A stretch of 64,000 bases of DNA from Burhinus oedicnemus. Its lineage: Eukaryota > Chordata > Aves > Charadriiformes > Burhinidae. This document shows positions 47,111 through 59,170 of this stretch, one piece after another; the stretch's first letter is position 1; each line of letters opens with the position of its first letter. Under the pieces are notes generated by a model. It had not been told where the DNA came from, did not search any database, and saw only the letters and a list, made by a program, of their open reading frames with translations. Made by a program: the position numbers and the translations under genes. The stretch is from positions 902,646-966,645 of the forward strand of contig VFFE01009189.1 of the NCBI GenBank assembly GCA_008921705.1, written 5' to 3'.

Positions 47111-50100
47111 GCTCTAACATCTGTAGAAGACAAAAAGATGTCTGTTGCTCTATTCAGGCTCGTGCAGATAATAATTAAGCAAACACTAAACTTTGTGTGT
47201 GTTAGTTAAAAATTAAATTTACTATCACTGTGCATATAGTGTTATGCATTATAGTGCAAACCAGCTCTTCTAATTAATATGCTGAAAAGGTAGTTATCTG
47301 CTGTGCATTTTCTGTGTGGCTGTGATCTATAGACCCCAGTGAAGAAGGCAGAATTCTCCCATACTCCTACTCAAGTGTGCTGGCAGTAGCTATTGTCTAC
47401 GTTTTGATAAGAGCCATGAAAAACCCCACGCTGAAGATGCACATGCACACACTGACACGTGTACACACTCACACGTACAAGTGCCATCCAGCTGGGGATG
47501 GATCAGACTTTATTTTACTTCCCTAATTCAATGAAGTTTTCATTTGAATCTTCTTTTTTTGTGACTCACATTGTGCAAAGGAGCAACTGTGTAAACAACA
47601 ATCCATGACAGAAGTAACTTTCACGACACATGGAACATGTTAGAGTAGGACACATTTTTAAACGCACATGCTAAAGTAGGGAATTTGTTTTATTTTGAGT
47701 TCCTCCTCAGCAATATTAAAAAAAAATTAGTACTCTTCTAGAAGCTCATTGAAATAGTAATTTTCCTTTTTCTCCTTTTTTTTTTGGTGTAGAGATTAAG
47801 GCAGCAAAAACATTAACTTTCTGCACTAGCTGGTGAGATACTCATAAAAAAGTCTAAATATCTATTGACCCTATGGTCTCAGAACTGCAAATAGTGTGTA
47901 CATAATAGAATTGCACTACAAAAGCTATTTTTGTTATGAAAAACTCTCTTTATGTATGCATAAATTATTTATATTAGTAGCTGCAGTTTAGGATTATGAA
48001 TATTCATATCTTCAGTAATGCTACAGCTGGAAAAAGTGGAAATGTCTATCTGATTCCATAAAATACATCATCAAAGGATATCTATCAAGTTATATTATCC
48101 AAAGGACTTTCTAAGTTCTTTTAGGTCATGGAAGAAGTTCAGCCCTATGAACTTAAAGTGGATGGAGTCTCATAAATAGAAGCTATATAAGACCTGGAAG
48201 GAACCTAAGGGAGAGAAGTATCATTCAAGAAAGCTGGACACCCACCTCCGTTAGAGGGATATTCAGCTAAACTAAGAGGTTTGGTGTCTGTTCTAAGGGA
48301 GTTGTCTGGCTTTACTCTTTCCTCTTGCCAAAGACAAGTTGCTAAGATGAATGGCTGACTTTCTGTCTGGAGGTGCTCATAGACACCTCTCTCTGTTGCA
48401 GACATGGTCATTGCAAGGCATGTTGATTTTAAGGGTGTCAATTTAGACTGAATGGCTGAGGCACCTCATAGTGAGCTCCTGAGAGCTGGTGCCCTCTGTT
48501 GTCCCTGTAGGGATCCCAGCTGATGCATTGGTCCACAAGACTTTAAAAAGCATATGCGCTTGTTCCCAGCCACCTTCCAGCTGAATGGATGGGGGTATTC
48601 CTGAGCCTGGTCCTCCTGGAGCAGACCATTGACAGCCCAGCTGTCCCTGGGACTTTTACACTGTTGTATGCATAAGCAAGAAACTAAACTTTCCCAAGCT
48701 GTCAGCGTGGCATCATTCACAAGCAGATGGACCCTATTCTTTAAGGTACCACATGCCACCATGGAAGTGATAAGCATGTCTTTGCCTGTGACAAGAAGGA
48801 TCACTGACAATGTCCTATAATTTCTGGGAAGATTTGTATCTTTAGAACTTCATAAGCGGACCCACAATCACTGGGGGGGTGTTTAAGCTTGTAATTTTAT
48901 AAGGGACACCTGCTCCTATTATTTGCTTTAGAGGAAAACAGGCTATTGCTCCTCTGCTTTTAGAAAATGTGTGTAATTATGCACAGAATACAGCGAATTT
49001 GCTATATGGATTATATTGATTCTGCACCTTTAACAGGCCAGCTTAATTTGATGAGGGATAAATAGTGTAATTAATTAGTGACTGTTTCTATCCGTAAAAT
49101 TAAACGATTGGTTTCAGACCACCAGAGACTGCAGTGCTTTTGAAGGCCCTATGCAGTATTTAAGTGCTAACGTGCTCTTTAAACTTCCTACAGTTCAGGG
49201 CTGTCTGAATCCAAGTCTAGAAGTATAGTCATGCCTCCATTTTGTATGAAATGTTTTCCAGGTGCTTAACCTGAATGTCTCTTGCATAGTTAGAAGTGTG
49301 AGAAGTGTCTCAGTCCAAACGCCTCTCACACCTCACCTTTACAAAAAACATAAAAGTCAATGGAGAAAGGCCCAGAAGCTAAGACATCTCCTTCTGGTGG
49401 GACTGTACCCATAAGTGGGGAGACTACTGACGCAGGTTCCTCCTTTTGTGTGTTTTCTCTCTAGCCTCACCCATTTGTTCTTGTGTGGAAGTCTGGCTTC
49501 ATCACGGACGAAGAGTGGCCCCATGTCCTGTGCTGAGAAGGTGACCATTTCAGATGTTTACCTGTGATTCTCCCCTACACATGAGAAGCAATTCTTCATC
49601 AAAAATGATGTATTTATACAGAAAAAGTTTTGGTTTACGTGAACCAGCATTTTCCAGAAAAAAAAAGATGTTTTGCTGAAAGATTCTCATCTCACTCTAA
49701 TAGCAATATTGTATAAATTACAAAGCTACAGGCCAGATGCCTTCCCACAGCAGGATTTGTATCTCTGTATATTCTCCAGCTCTTTGTCCAATGTAGTCCT
49801 GGAAATCAGATTTCCCACAGTTGTCTTTAGGATTGCTAGTCTGCCTTGCAGACTTCACTCATTTTCAGCTCCTCATTCCACAATTTATCTTTTCTTAATT
49901 TCATCTCATTACTTAATTTGTAACCATTACATAGGTTCATAGCTAATGGTTAGAATGTCAGTGCAATATCACACTGATAAGATTGACAGTATCAGGACAC
50001 ATTACGCCTTTATAAATGTCTTCCCTTACCCTTTGTGAAAATTAATTTATGGCTGATTGGGGATGTCAGGCTCTGCAGCAATGCCACACAGCTACATCAT

Positions 50101-50961
50101 GTTCTGACTCCTGGCCGGCTTGGCTTATTAAAGCCTTTTAAAATCTTGGCATCAACCTGTACTGGAGCTGTGAATCGCTCTGTTGTAGCAAAACAATCTT
50201 TCTGTCAATTCTGTTGATTTTCAAATGAGACTGGTCTGATCAGACCTTTCACATATGGAAGTGCACAGCTGGTTCTGTTGCTTTCAAATGCATCCAGAAA
50301 TATGCCCACTGGGGCTTCATGGGGCTGAAGGGAAAATGTTATCTCATGAAACAATTTTACCTTCTGAGGTGAGATATCTCAGCTGGTAGTGACAGCTCTG
50401 TAGAAACAACACAGCTAAATATGCTGCAAAGATTTTCAGCATATTCATATTTAATTACAGTAGAGCTTAAATATTATGTCTTTTGAAAAAAAAAACCACC
50501 ACAACGCCAAAACCCAAAAAGTGAGGAGTGAATGAATTCACCTTGTTTGTGAACCTTTAAAAGGAAATTGCTGTCGACTGATAAAAGGACCTCAACCAGT
50601 TACTGCAAATATTCTTCCACTTTCTACTCTACATGGACGACAGATGATGCTGGATCTGCTCCCTGCTGCATTAATTGCAGGATTATGATTTAAGCACAGT
50701 AGCTTTATTTTCTACTGTTGTGGTCACAGTGTAGGCTGAGGTTATTTTCCAAGGGAGTAGATATATGCATGAGTGTGTGTAAGTTTACTGGCATGATGTC
50801 TGTAGTACGGATGTTAAGGTTTTCTCTTGTACATCTTAATTTACTAATATCTCAGTTTTAGCTAATGTATTCCAAATACTCGGGACCAGAATCTTTGTTC
50901 AGCACTTGGGACCAGGGCCTTGGCAGGCAGCTAAACACTGAGTAGATATGAAAAGCGTATC

Positions 50962-50995
50962 AAAAAAAAAAAAAAAAGAAAAAGAAAAAAATAAA
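50962..50995. repeat. A-rich run
   Basis: Starts with 15 or more adenines and continues as AAAAAG-type words. It could be the poly(A) of an unrecognised insertion, but no source sequence is visible upstream. Confidence 0.85.
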
Positions 50996-51197
50996 TACCT
51001 CTAACATTTCTTGAGCAGGAGGATCTGCTTCTATTCATGCTGTGTCTGTGTGAAGTGCCTGCTGCTGCTTCCACGTATAGCAAGAGAGAGGACTATTTGA
51101 CCAAAGGTAGTCCTTGTTGTTTAGAGAGAAACAGGAATTTCTGGGCAGACTTTATGTGATTCTTGATCTTACACTGAAAGACCTTGAGCTCAAGTCA

Positions 51198-51695
51198 CTG
51201 AGGGATGGGATGCCATCCAGAGGGACCTGATTTGGCCTGTGTGAACCTCATGAGGTTCAACAAGGCCAAGTGCAGGATCCTGCACCTGGGTTGGAGCAAT
51301 CCCCAATATCAATACAGGCTGGGGGATGGGTTGAGAAAGCCCTGCTGAGAAGGACTTGGGGATACTGGTGGATGAAAAGCTGAACATGAGCTGACAATGT
51401 GCACTCGCATCCCAGAAGGCCAGCTGTATCCCAGGCTGCATCAAAAGAAGCGTGGCCAGCAAGTGTGAGACCCCACCTGGAGTACTGCGTCTAGCTCTGG
51501 GGCCCTCAGCACATGAAAGACATGGACCTGTTGGATTGGGTCCAGAACAAGGCCACAAAAATGACCAGAGGGCTGGAGCACCTCTCCTATGAGGACAGGC
51601 TGAGAGACTTGGGGTTGTTCAGCCTGGAGGAGAGAAGGCTCCAGGGAGACCTTAGTGTGGCCTTTCAGCACTTAAAGAGGGCTTATAAGAAAGAT
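51198..51695 (+). mobile_element. CR1 LINE (host copy), part 1
   Basis: Plus-strand CR1 ORF2 thumb to C-terminal region, 5' truncated near 51198: 'GATGCCATCCAGAGGGACCT', 'CATGAGGTTCAACAAGGCCA', 'CCTCTCCTATGAGGACAGGC' and 'TTGTTCAGCCTGGAGGAGAG'. It breaks off at '...GCTTATAAGAAAGAT', where an antisense CR1 begins. The coding sequence is frame-broken, and only 51513-51695 is still open. The element resumes at 52464. Confidence 0.92.
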
Positions 51696-52463
51696 CACAG
51701 AATCATAGAATCATAGAATGGTTTATGTTGGAAGGGACCTTAAAGATCGTCTATCTCCCTTCCCTCCAGCATGTCAACTGCTCCACACAGCTTGGTGTCG
51801 TCAGCAAACGCACTCAGCCCCAACATCCATGTCACCAACAAAGATGTTAAATAATACCAGTCCCAGTACCGACCCCTGAGGAAGACCACTTGTCGCTGCA
51901 CGCCACTTGGACATTGACCCATTGACTGCAACTCTTTGAGTGTGACCATCCAGTCAATTTCTTATCTACCAAGTGGTCCATCCATCAAATCCATGTCTCT
52001 CCAACTTGGAGACCAGTATATCATGTGGGACAGTGTCAAATGCCTTGCAGAAGTCCAGGTAGATGACAATTGTTGCTCTCCCCTTATCCACCAACGCTGT
52101 AACCTTGTTGTAGAAGGCCACCAAGTTTGTCAGGCATGATTTGCCCTTAGTGAAGCCATGTTGGCTGCAACCAATCACCTCCTTATTTTCATGTGTTTTA
52201 GCAGAGTTTTCCAGGAAGATCTGCTCCATGATCTTGCTGGGCACAGAGGTGAGACCGACTGGCCTGTAGTTCCCCAGGTCATCTTTTTTACCATTCTTGA
52301 AAATGGGGGTTATGTTCCCCCTTTTCCTGTCAGCAGGAACTTCACCAGACCGCCATGACTTCTCAAATATAATGAATAGTGGCTTGGCAACTACATCTGT
52401 CAGTTCTCTCAGGACCTGCGGATGAATCTCATCAGGTCCCATGGACTTGTGTGGATTCAGGTT
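51696..52463 (-). mobile_element. CR1 LINE inserted inside another CR1, internally deleted
   Basis: Antisense CR1 starting with its 3' tail (CACAGAATCATAGAATCATA, then GTTGGAAGGGACCTTAAAGA) directly after the interrupted host sequence. Only about 60 bp of 3' end are present. The sequence then jumps at about 51757 to the antisense RT region ('TCAGCAAACGCACTCAG', 'AAGTCCAGGTAGATGACAAT', 'CATGTTGGCTGCAACCAATC') and ends upstream at the GPDG block near 52463. So this insert has lost its thumb, C-terminus and most of the 3' UTR. Minus-strand frames retain [16 protein letters not shown] and FADDTKL in separate registers. Confidence 0.9.
51966..52442 (-). pseudogene. CR1 ORF2 RT remnant of the nested copy
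   Basis: This 158-codon minus-strand frame starts at the [10 protein letters not shown] block (GPDG with Gly changed to Glu). It includes [20 protein letters not shown] and [15 protein letters not shown], and ends just after motif [14 protein letters not shown]. Motif B lies in another frame and motif C FADD is found at about 51790 (frame 51740-51949). It is non-functional because of frame breaks and the deletion of the rest of ORF2. Confidence 0.85.
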
Positions 52464-52764
52464 GGGGGCAAACTTTTTAACAGGGCCAGTTGTGATAGGA
52501 CAAGGAGTAATGGGTTTAAACTAAAAGAGGGAAGATTTAGACTAGCTATAAGGAAGAAATTTTTTACAATGTGGGTGGGGAAACAGTGGAAGAAGTTGCC
52601 CAGAGAGGTGGTAGATGCACTATCCATGGAAACATTCAAGGTCAGGTTGGACAGGGCTCTGAGCAGCCTGATCTATTTGAAGATGTCTCTGCTCATTGCA
52701 GGGGCATTGGACTACATGACCTTTAAAGGTTCCTTCTAACCCAAGATATTCTACGATTCTGTGA
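52464..52764 (+). mobile_element. CR1 LINE (host copy), part 2: 3' end
   Basis: Resumes with 'GGGGGCAAACTTTTTAACAG', the expected continuation of '...AAGAAAGAT' at 51695. It then runs through the C-terminal ORF2 block (52500-52660, [13 protein letters not shown] residues) and the 3' UTR (GGGGCATTGGACTACATGAC) to the tail ATTCTACGATTCTGTGA. Together with part 1 this is a single plus-strand CR1 split by the minus-strand copy. Confidence 0.92.
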
Positions 52765-52804
52765 AAGGCATGCCCAAGTATATATAGCCAAGTTCCTTTG
52801 AGGA

Positions 52805-52979
52805 GTGAAATGCTTATCTTACCTTTACCTTACCTGTGCTTTTTCCATGATCCTTTGCTGTTTTGAGTTGTCAGGGAGTAGAACTGAATGTAGGATACAC
52901 AGTACAGGCACACCTTGGAACAATAATTTTTTTTGTCTCCTTTATTCCCTTTGTTATTTGAGAATAAAGGCAATTTTTT
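52805..52979 (-). mobile_element. Ancient CR1-like LINE fragment (probable)
   Basis: The segment with 'TTTTGTCTCCTTTATTCCCT' and 'TTTGTTATTTGA' matches, in the same orientation, the ancient CR1-like copy at about 55967-55995 ('TTTTGTCTCCTGTGTTCCGT'); preceding bases also align (GGAACAATAAT against GGAATAATGAA). It reads as antisense 3' region of a deeply diverged CR1-type LINE. Its downstream side is cut by the LTR starting at 52980. Confidence 0.55.
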
Positions 52980-53447
52980 TGGGGTTTAAACCCAGTCAGC
53001 AACTAGAACCACACAGCCACTCACTCACTCCCCCCAGCTGGGCTGGGGGAGACAGTCAGAAGAGTAAAAGTGAGACAAAACTCATGGGTTGAGATAAAGA
53101 CAGTTTAATAGGTAGAGCTGTGCATGCAAGCAAACACTGTAACTTCAGATGGCCCGCTCTTCCTTCTGCCCTCGGTGTTATATGCTGAGCATGACATCAT
53201 ATGGCATGGAATATCCCTTTGGTCAGCTGGGGTCAGCTGTCCCAGCTGTGTCTCCTCCAAACTTTCTGTGCACTCGCAGCCTACTTGCTGGCAGGGAGGT
53301 GTGAGGAGCAGAAAAGGCCTTGACTGCTCAGCAACAACCGAAAACATCGGTTGTGCTATCAACGTCACTTTCATTCCAAATCCAAGAGTCATCACTATAC
53401 CAGCTGCTAGTAAGAAAGTTAACTCTGTCCCAACTGAAACCATGACA
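52980..53447 (-). mobile_element. Solo LTR of an ERVL-like endogenous retrovirus, minus strand
   Basis: A 468-bp element with TG...CA termini on the minus strand: it starts TGTCATGGTTTCAGTTGGGA (53447 downwards) and ends GGGTTTAAACCCCA (52980). Minus-strand landmarks in order are the U3 block with CTGACC...CCATGCCATATGATGT, TATA-like ATATAA (plus coordinates 53178-53183), and ATTAAA as a likely polyadenylation signal (53104-53109). No retroviral internal genes flank it. AATTT follows at 53448-53452 and also occurs at 52972-52976, three T's away from the other edge, so a duplicated target is plausible but not clean. The 112-codon frame inside (53105-53443) is LTR sequence, not a gene. Confidence 0.82.
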
Positions 53448-55324
53448 AATTTCCATAAATGAACACAGATTCATAGTCTTTCTGTAGTTCCATCAAACGG
53501 AGAAGACAAGTGAGGAGAGGTTTGCCCCACCATTTAAAATGCTCTACAAATAATCTGTAGATGTTTTTTTTCTTTCTTTTTTTTTTTTTTTTCTCAAAAC
53601 CTTTGAAAAGCAGCTGGTAGACAGATATGACTAATCCCTCTAGGGTCATATCATTATCTTAATTTACGAGTAAAATTAAACTCTTGTTTGATTAGTTATT
53701 CTCTGGGAATCTTTAACTTGAAGAATTGGTAATATAATTCTCAACTTTATCACCTTTCCAAATAATGTATGGGCACAGTTTTCAGAGTACCCACAGGGTC
53801 ACTGATATGCTCTGATGTATATAAGTGGTTTTTTTCAGAAGTCATGAGATACTTACTCCAAGGGCAGTGGAGGGGAGGACACCTATTACTGTTTAAATTC
53901 TTAAAAATAGTATATCATCCCTCATGACATTGCAGGAATATTGGTAACTTTATGCTATAGTTCAGGGAATATGCAGGTTACCAAGACAAACTTGAATTCT
54001 ACCTCATAACTAGGGCTCACATCCCAGGGTTTAGCTTACACATACTTTGAACAATTTCCCCTGAAGGAGGAGATTCTCATTGTCTAACGCCTACAGGATG
54101 AATGGCTTGTTGTGGTGCAGTTTGACAGATGCCTCACTCAACCTCTTATCTGTAGCAGTACAAGAAATGTTTTCAAGGCTAGTATGGAGGTGGCAGGTAG
54201 ACATTAATGAGCTCATATGCCACTATTTCAGAGAAGCATGACAGCTTGCCGACTACTTGCTTTCCACAGGAAGGTCTTCTTCATAAAGCCAGAACAAATC
54301 TAGCTTACCTTTCTTTGACATGGGTTATGCTTTCCTCCTTGGCCTCCCAGTGACATTTATCCTGCAGGCTGATGTTGCCAGCTCTTCTGTTGCTTTGGGA
54401 AGCAAAGGAGAATGTATGGCCAGGAGAGGAAAAGCAGACTTTGCAAGGGACCCTTCAAGAAGAGACTGGAGTGGAAAGCCAGTTTCCAGGCACTTTGGCA
54501 TCCCAGCTTGCACAGAACAGCAAGTTTCTTCTTGTTCTTGGAGCTCTCATTTTTGGTGTTTCAGGGCAAATTTAAGAGACTGAGGAGTTTCTTTTTCATG
54601 TGGATGACAGATGGGTAGTGGCAAACAGGTTATAATGGAGGAAAGACATGACAAATGAGGCAGCTAACTTTGTTCTTTTCAACTCTCCTTAGCATCTAAA
54701 AAGCATAGTAATTCAGAGAGTGAATGTAATGTAGTTCCTAGTATATCAGTAGAGAAAGTGCATAATAAAACTATGGATCTGACTGGAAAGGGGCAATGCC
54801 ACTTCACAGTAAGTTCTCAGGTTTCAGAACAAAAGGAATGAAGCTTACAAAGTCAAGCTGTTTATCTTTTTGATTAATCTTCGTTTGTCTATTTATCTGT
54901 TACCTTACTGATAGCTTTTGAGGTAATAGGCCAGTTTCAAACAAATTTAACCGAAGAGTTAAGGTATCAAAACTGACATTACATTATGTTGAGCTGGATA
55001 ATGGAAAGAGTCCTTACAGGTACTAGCAGTTAACACACCACTTTTCAGCTACTTTGGAGGTCCAAAGGTCAAATCACACTGCACCTACTGCATGCAGCAC
55101 TTCTATGCATTTAAACCAGTGAAAACATCTTTTGCATCTTGTTTCATCCCAGAGGCAGGAGGGAAAAAGATCAGGGAACAGGAGATACAAGTTCATAGCA
55201 ACCCTGGCTGCATCAGTTTTCAGTTCTTGGAACAACTTGTCTCCTGTGTATTAAAATGAAAAATGACATCTTTTGGATTTGGAATGCACAAACACCTGTA
55301 TGACACACGTGTATGTTCCAGGAG
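53448..55324. other. Unique stretch
   Basis: Contains a T-rich run at about 53564-53594. No recognised gene. Several short frames at 54320-54620 overlap in different registers and on both strands without motifs. Confidence 0.45.
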
Positions 55325-56010
55325 TAAGAACATAAGAAGAGCTGTACAGGGTGAGATCAAATGTCCAGTTAGGGCTAGCAAGGCTAGTACTCTATTTCCA
55401 GCAGTGACCAGAGGCAGATGCCTAGGGAAGAATACAGGAATGGGGCAGGATATAGTGATACCGATAGTGATACCACGGTAGCTCACCAGAGCTCTCTTTC
55501 TTCCATCAAGGGCTGACGGTTCCCAGATGACATCAAGGGGATCTCTGCATTTAACAGCTCTTGGTGGATTCTTCTCTTTGCTTTCTCAGTTTGCTTCTTG
55601 GTCTCATACAGAAGTTTACATCCAGATCAAAACGACAATGTCCACAAGGCAACTGTGCACTGTACAAAAAAGTGTATCTTCTCATTTCTTTTGAATATGC
55701 CACCTGCTGGCTTCAGTTAATGTCTCCTAGTGCTTGTACAGAAGGGCAGTATAAACAGCCATTCCTTATTGGCTTTTCCAGTCTATGTATTATTTTCCAG
55801 ACTGTTCTGGTATCCCTCATGAAGTTCTCTCTTCCCTGTAGACTTCTGGTACTTGAATAAAAGCCATTTCATATCTTTCATCACTCTGTGTACTTTTGAC
55901 TTGCTTTTTTGGACTAGAATTGCATATTACATATACAATGAAGACCCACCATGGAATAATGAAATTTTTTGTCTCCTGTGTTCCGTTTGTTATTTAGTCC
56001 TGGCCCCTCC
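55325..56010 (-). mobile_element. Ancient CR1-like LINE copy (antisense)
   Basis: The plus strand shows, in order, the antisense hallmarks of an old sauropsid CR1-type 3' half. These are 'TAAGAACATAAGAAGAGCTG', 'AGCAGTGACCAGAGGCAGAT', 'GCCTAGGGAAGAATACAGGA', 'ATATGCCACCTGCTGGCTTC', 'TCTCCTAGTGCTTGTACAGA', 'GGACTAGAATTGCATATTAC' and 'CACCATGGAATAATGAAA'. This order agrees with what I know of CR1 families of turtles and basal birds. No open frame survives. It is more diverged than the standard CR1 copies in this window, so it is probably among the oldest elements here. The boundaries are approximate. Confidence 0.68.
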
Positions 56011-57706
56011 CCTGGCTTGCTATGAGTTACTCATACCCATACACGATAAAGCCAGTCTTTCTCTCACTAAAGAATCTTTTCCAATAGGTGTTATATTTAA
56101 CCAAAATATAATTTGAAAAAAAAATGTCCCAAACAGTTCTCTTTCTGAAGAGTTTGAAGACCTTTTCTGCATTCGGGGGAGGACATAGTTTGGGGAATGC
56201 AAATTCATTAGACTCCAGGAATTTTTTGAATCTAATTTTAGTTTTGCTAATGGCTTTACAATTTCCCTTTATTATGGAAACAGGATTTTACATAGGGAAC
56301 GGTGAGCCTGGCTTTTCTGTGACCGTACTCTTCTCAGCCCTACTTCCTCCACTAACGCACACATATACAGTGAAGAAGACAGTCATTCTTTCTTTGTTGT
56401 AGACGACTCTTTTTTATAATTTAGATTTTTTGTTTTTGCAACCATCCCTGTGGCAGAATGTTGCCTAACCCAGTGTTCAGTGACGTAAGTTAAAATGATA
56501 CAATACCATAGATATCTGGTCTGGATGAATTAAATAACTGAAAGAGCAAGCTGCAGCAGTGCAGCCGATACATAAAATGCCAGTATATTTTTTGAAACAG
56601 AACAGTACATATACATTTCTTTTAAAATAATTTTAAAATTATTAACATAAATGTTAATGCTGAGTTTTAATTTCGCTCATAGTCCAGGCTTGATGACATG
56701 AGGATTAAATTCTATGAACAGTGGATTGCAGTTCCAGTTTATTTTGACTGGCAAACTGGAAAACAGAAACCGCTGACTAAAATTTAGACAAGTGCCAACT
56801 GCACATTAAAGTTTTAGATGTAGAAACCTGCTTACTAAAGCTGGGTAAGGACTAATAAACCCTTTTTTACAAGACACATCCTTCTTATTGGTCTCTAAAT
56901 AACAGTTTTACATAGTTCATCATTGTGTCGTTTTAAAGAATTACTGTTTAAAACATAAGAAAATGTTTTGCTTTCAGAATGAGGCACATTTCCTTCTTCA
57001 GTGCTTGTAGAGAACAACAGATTTTTTTATTAATTATTTACAAACATCTATGAGCCAGGATTTTCAAGCCCTAAATTGTTAGAAAATACCATTGAGCTAC
57101 TTTTTTTGCATCCTTCTGGTATTTTCACAGGATGGATAGTACAGACAGACCCATGCAAGGTGCTTTGTTTCTCATAATGCCCTTCAGTTCTTATGAATGT
57201 GATCTAACTTCGAAATGAGAAGGTCAGAGAGTCACTGAAGAAGATGCAAGTGATTTTTTTTGCCTCTCTCACCTTACCTATACATTTACTGACTGGCAGA
57301 ATATATCTGGAAGGCTGTTGTTGATAGAAAATAAACAGTGTAATCTTACAAAGAATGCTGATTTTAATTTCAGGATGGATTGTAACCTGACAAAACGTAC
57401 CAAATACTTTTTTCTCTTGAACCAGCATTATCTTCCAAGAGTGCACTAAATGCATGCAACTAGTTATTATTCCCTGTAGCGAGGAGATAGTCTGCAAAAC
57501 ACCTATCACTATCAGAGTTCCATCTGCACACTCTGCAAATGTCAAAGACACTTTTCAGAGGCACCAAGCCAGCACTGAGAAGGTACTCTGACACAACACA
57601 AGGAGTGGTGCCTGCTCATTATCTCTGAACATTGCCATGTGTGTGTTAAAACATAAAACCAAACAAATTTGTGCTCATACGTTGCCATTGAAAAATTGAC
57701 CAAAAT
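56011..57706. other. Unique AT-rich stretch
   Basis: No gene or repeat recognised. Minus-strand frame 57204-57551 (115 codons) has no motif and its composition is consistent with chance. Confidence 0.45.
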
Positions 57707-59170
57707 TTCACAGAATCATTGAAAACCTCTGTGTTTTCCAAACTCCTGCTCAAGGTCAGTCTTGTTTCAAAATTAGGTAAGGCCTTGGGCAAGTTTTGAG
57801 CATCTCCAAGAATGGAGATTCCCAAACCTCTCTTAGAAGCCTGTTCTAGTGCTTAACCACTCTCACTGTGAATATTTTTTTCTGTAAGTTCAATTTTTGT
57901 TGTTATAATATCTAATGTCTTTGCACAGCAAAAGAGTGCACCTCCTAAAAATCTGGCTCTATCTTCTCTGTAGCTCCCCTTCAGGTACTGGAAGACTGCA
58001 GTTAGATTCTCCCTCATGCATCTTTTCTCTCGACTTAACAGACACAGTTTCCTCAGCTTCTCTTTATTGCATGGAGACAAGGGGCTCCAGGCCCCAAGTT
58101 ATCTCCCTGCTTTGTTGATCCCTCTTCTTTACTGGGACATTCAAAACTGGACACAATACTCCAGATGTGGTCTCACAAGTACCAAACAGAGGGGAATAAT
58201 AATTTTCCTTGCCCTGCTGGTTACACTCTAGCCAATATGGTGCTGGATGCGGTTGGCCTTCATTGCTGGTAAGACACACTGCTGTTCAACCTCCTGTCTA
58301 CCAGGACTGCCTAGTCCTTTTCTTTGGAGCTGCTTTTTAGCCAATAAGCCTCCATCCTGAAATACTGCACAGAATTATTCCATTTCAAGTGCAGGACTTG
58401 ACATATGCCTTTGAACCTAAGTTCTTGTCAGCCCATTCTTTCATCTTTTTGAGGGCCTTTTGATGGCAACCCTCCCCTGCAGCATATCAACTGTTCCCTG
58501 CAGTTTGGTGTCTCTCAGACTTGCTGAGAGTGTGCACTGTCCAATGATCCAGGTCATCGGTGAATGTGTTAAACACTACCAGCCCTTGAGAAATGCCAGT
58601 CATAACTGGTAACCACTTGGTGTTTGAAGTAACTACCCTTTAAGTCATAGTCTACTGTATGTCACCGATTTTGTAGGTTATCCATTCAGTCCATATTTTG
58701 ACAGGCTGGCTACAGGGTTACTATGACAGAATATGTGAAAAGCCTTCCTAGATTCAAGGTGAGGGGCATCTACTGCTTTGCCCTTGCCTCCTGAGCCAGT
58801 CACTTCATCTCAGAAACCTGCTTTTCATAGATCCATGTGGGTTGTTTCCAAACACCTTGTGTCCTTCAAGTGCCTGAAATGGCTTCTGTAAAGACTTGTT
58901 CCATAACATTCCCAGGGACTGATGTGAGGTGACTAGCCCATGGACTTTCTGGAAAAGGAAATTATTTTGCATCTTCTTGCCTTCTGTTGAGGATGGACAT
59001 GAAGTCTGCCTTTTTCCAGTCGTTAAGGACATCTCATGATCACTACAGCTTTTCAGAGATGATAGAGATTAACTTCACAATGACATCAGCTAGAGTCCTC
59101 AACTCTCTCAGATGCATCTTGCATCCCAAGGTCTTGTGTGCATCCTGCTTATTTTCAGGCAGTGCCTAAT
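57707..59170 (-). mobile_element. Old CR1 LINE, RT to 3' end, heavily decayed
   Basis: Antisense CR1 of about 1.46 kb. Plus-strand landmarks in order are 'TTCACAGAATCATTGAAAAC' (3' tail), 'GAGCATCTCCAAGAATGGAG', 'AAGCCTGTTCTAGTGCTTAA', 'ATGGAGACAAGGGGCTCCAG', 'GGACACAATACTCCAGATGT', 'ATGGTGCTGGATGCGGTTGG', 'TTGCTGAGAGTGTGCACTGT', 'AAGACTTGTTCCATAACATT' and 'TTTTTCCAGTCGTTAAGGAC'. These trace the element backwards from the 3' UTR through the thumb and palm to the GPDG region. Only short minus-strand frames remain (58 and 64 codons or so of recognisable protein). It belongs to an older subfamily than the copies at 13 and 44 kb. Confidence 0.85.

Larger units (their letters stand above)
46769..51197. 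other. Unique AT-rich stretch
   Basis: No gene recognised. It holds a perfect 35-bp tandem duplication (47041-47110), a degenerate CA-type repeat at about 47438-47480 and an A-rich run at about 50962-50995. Open frames are short and without motifs. Confidence 0.45.

Noticed and set aside
53105..53443. 112-codon minus-strand frame and its 112-codon plus-strand mirror
   Set aside because: Both are contained within the LTR; LTR sequence explains them and no viral gene is present.
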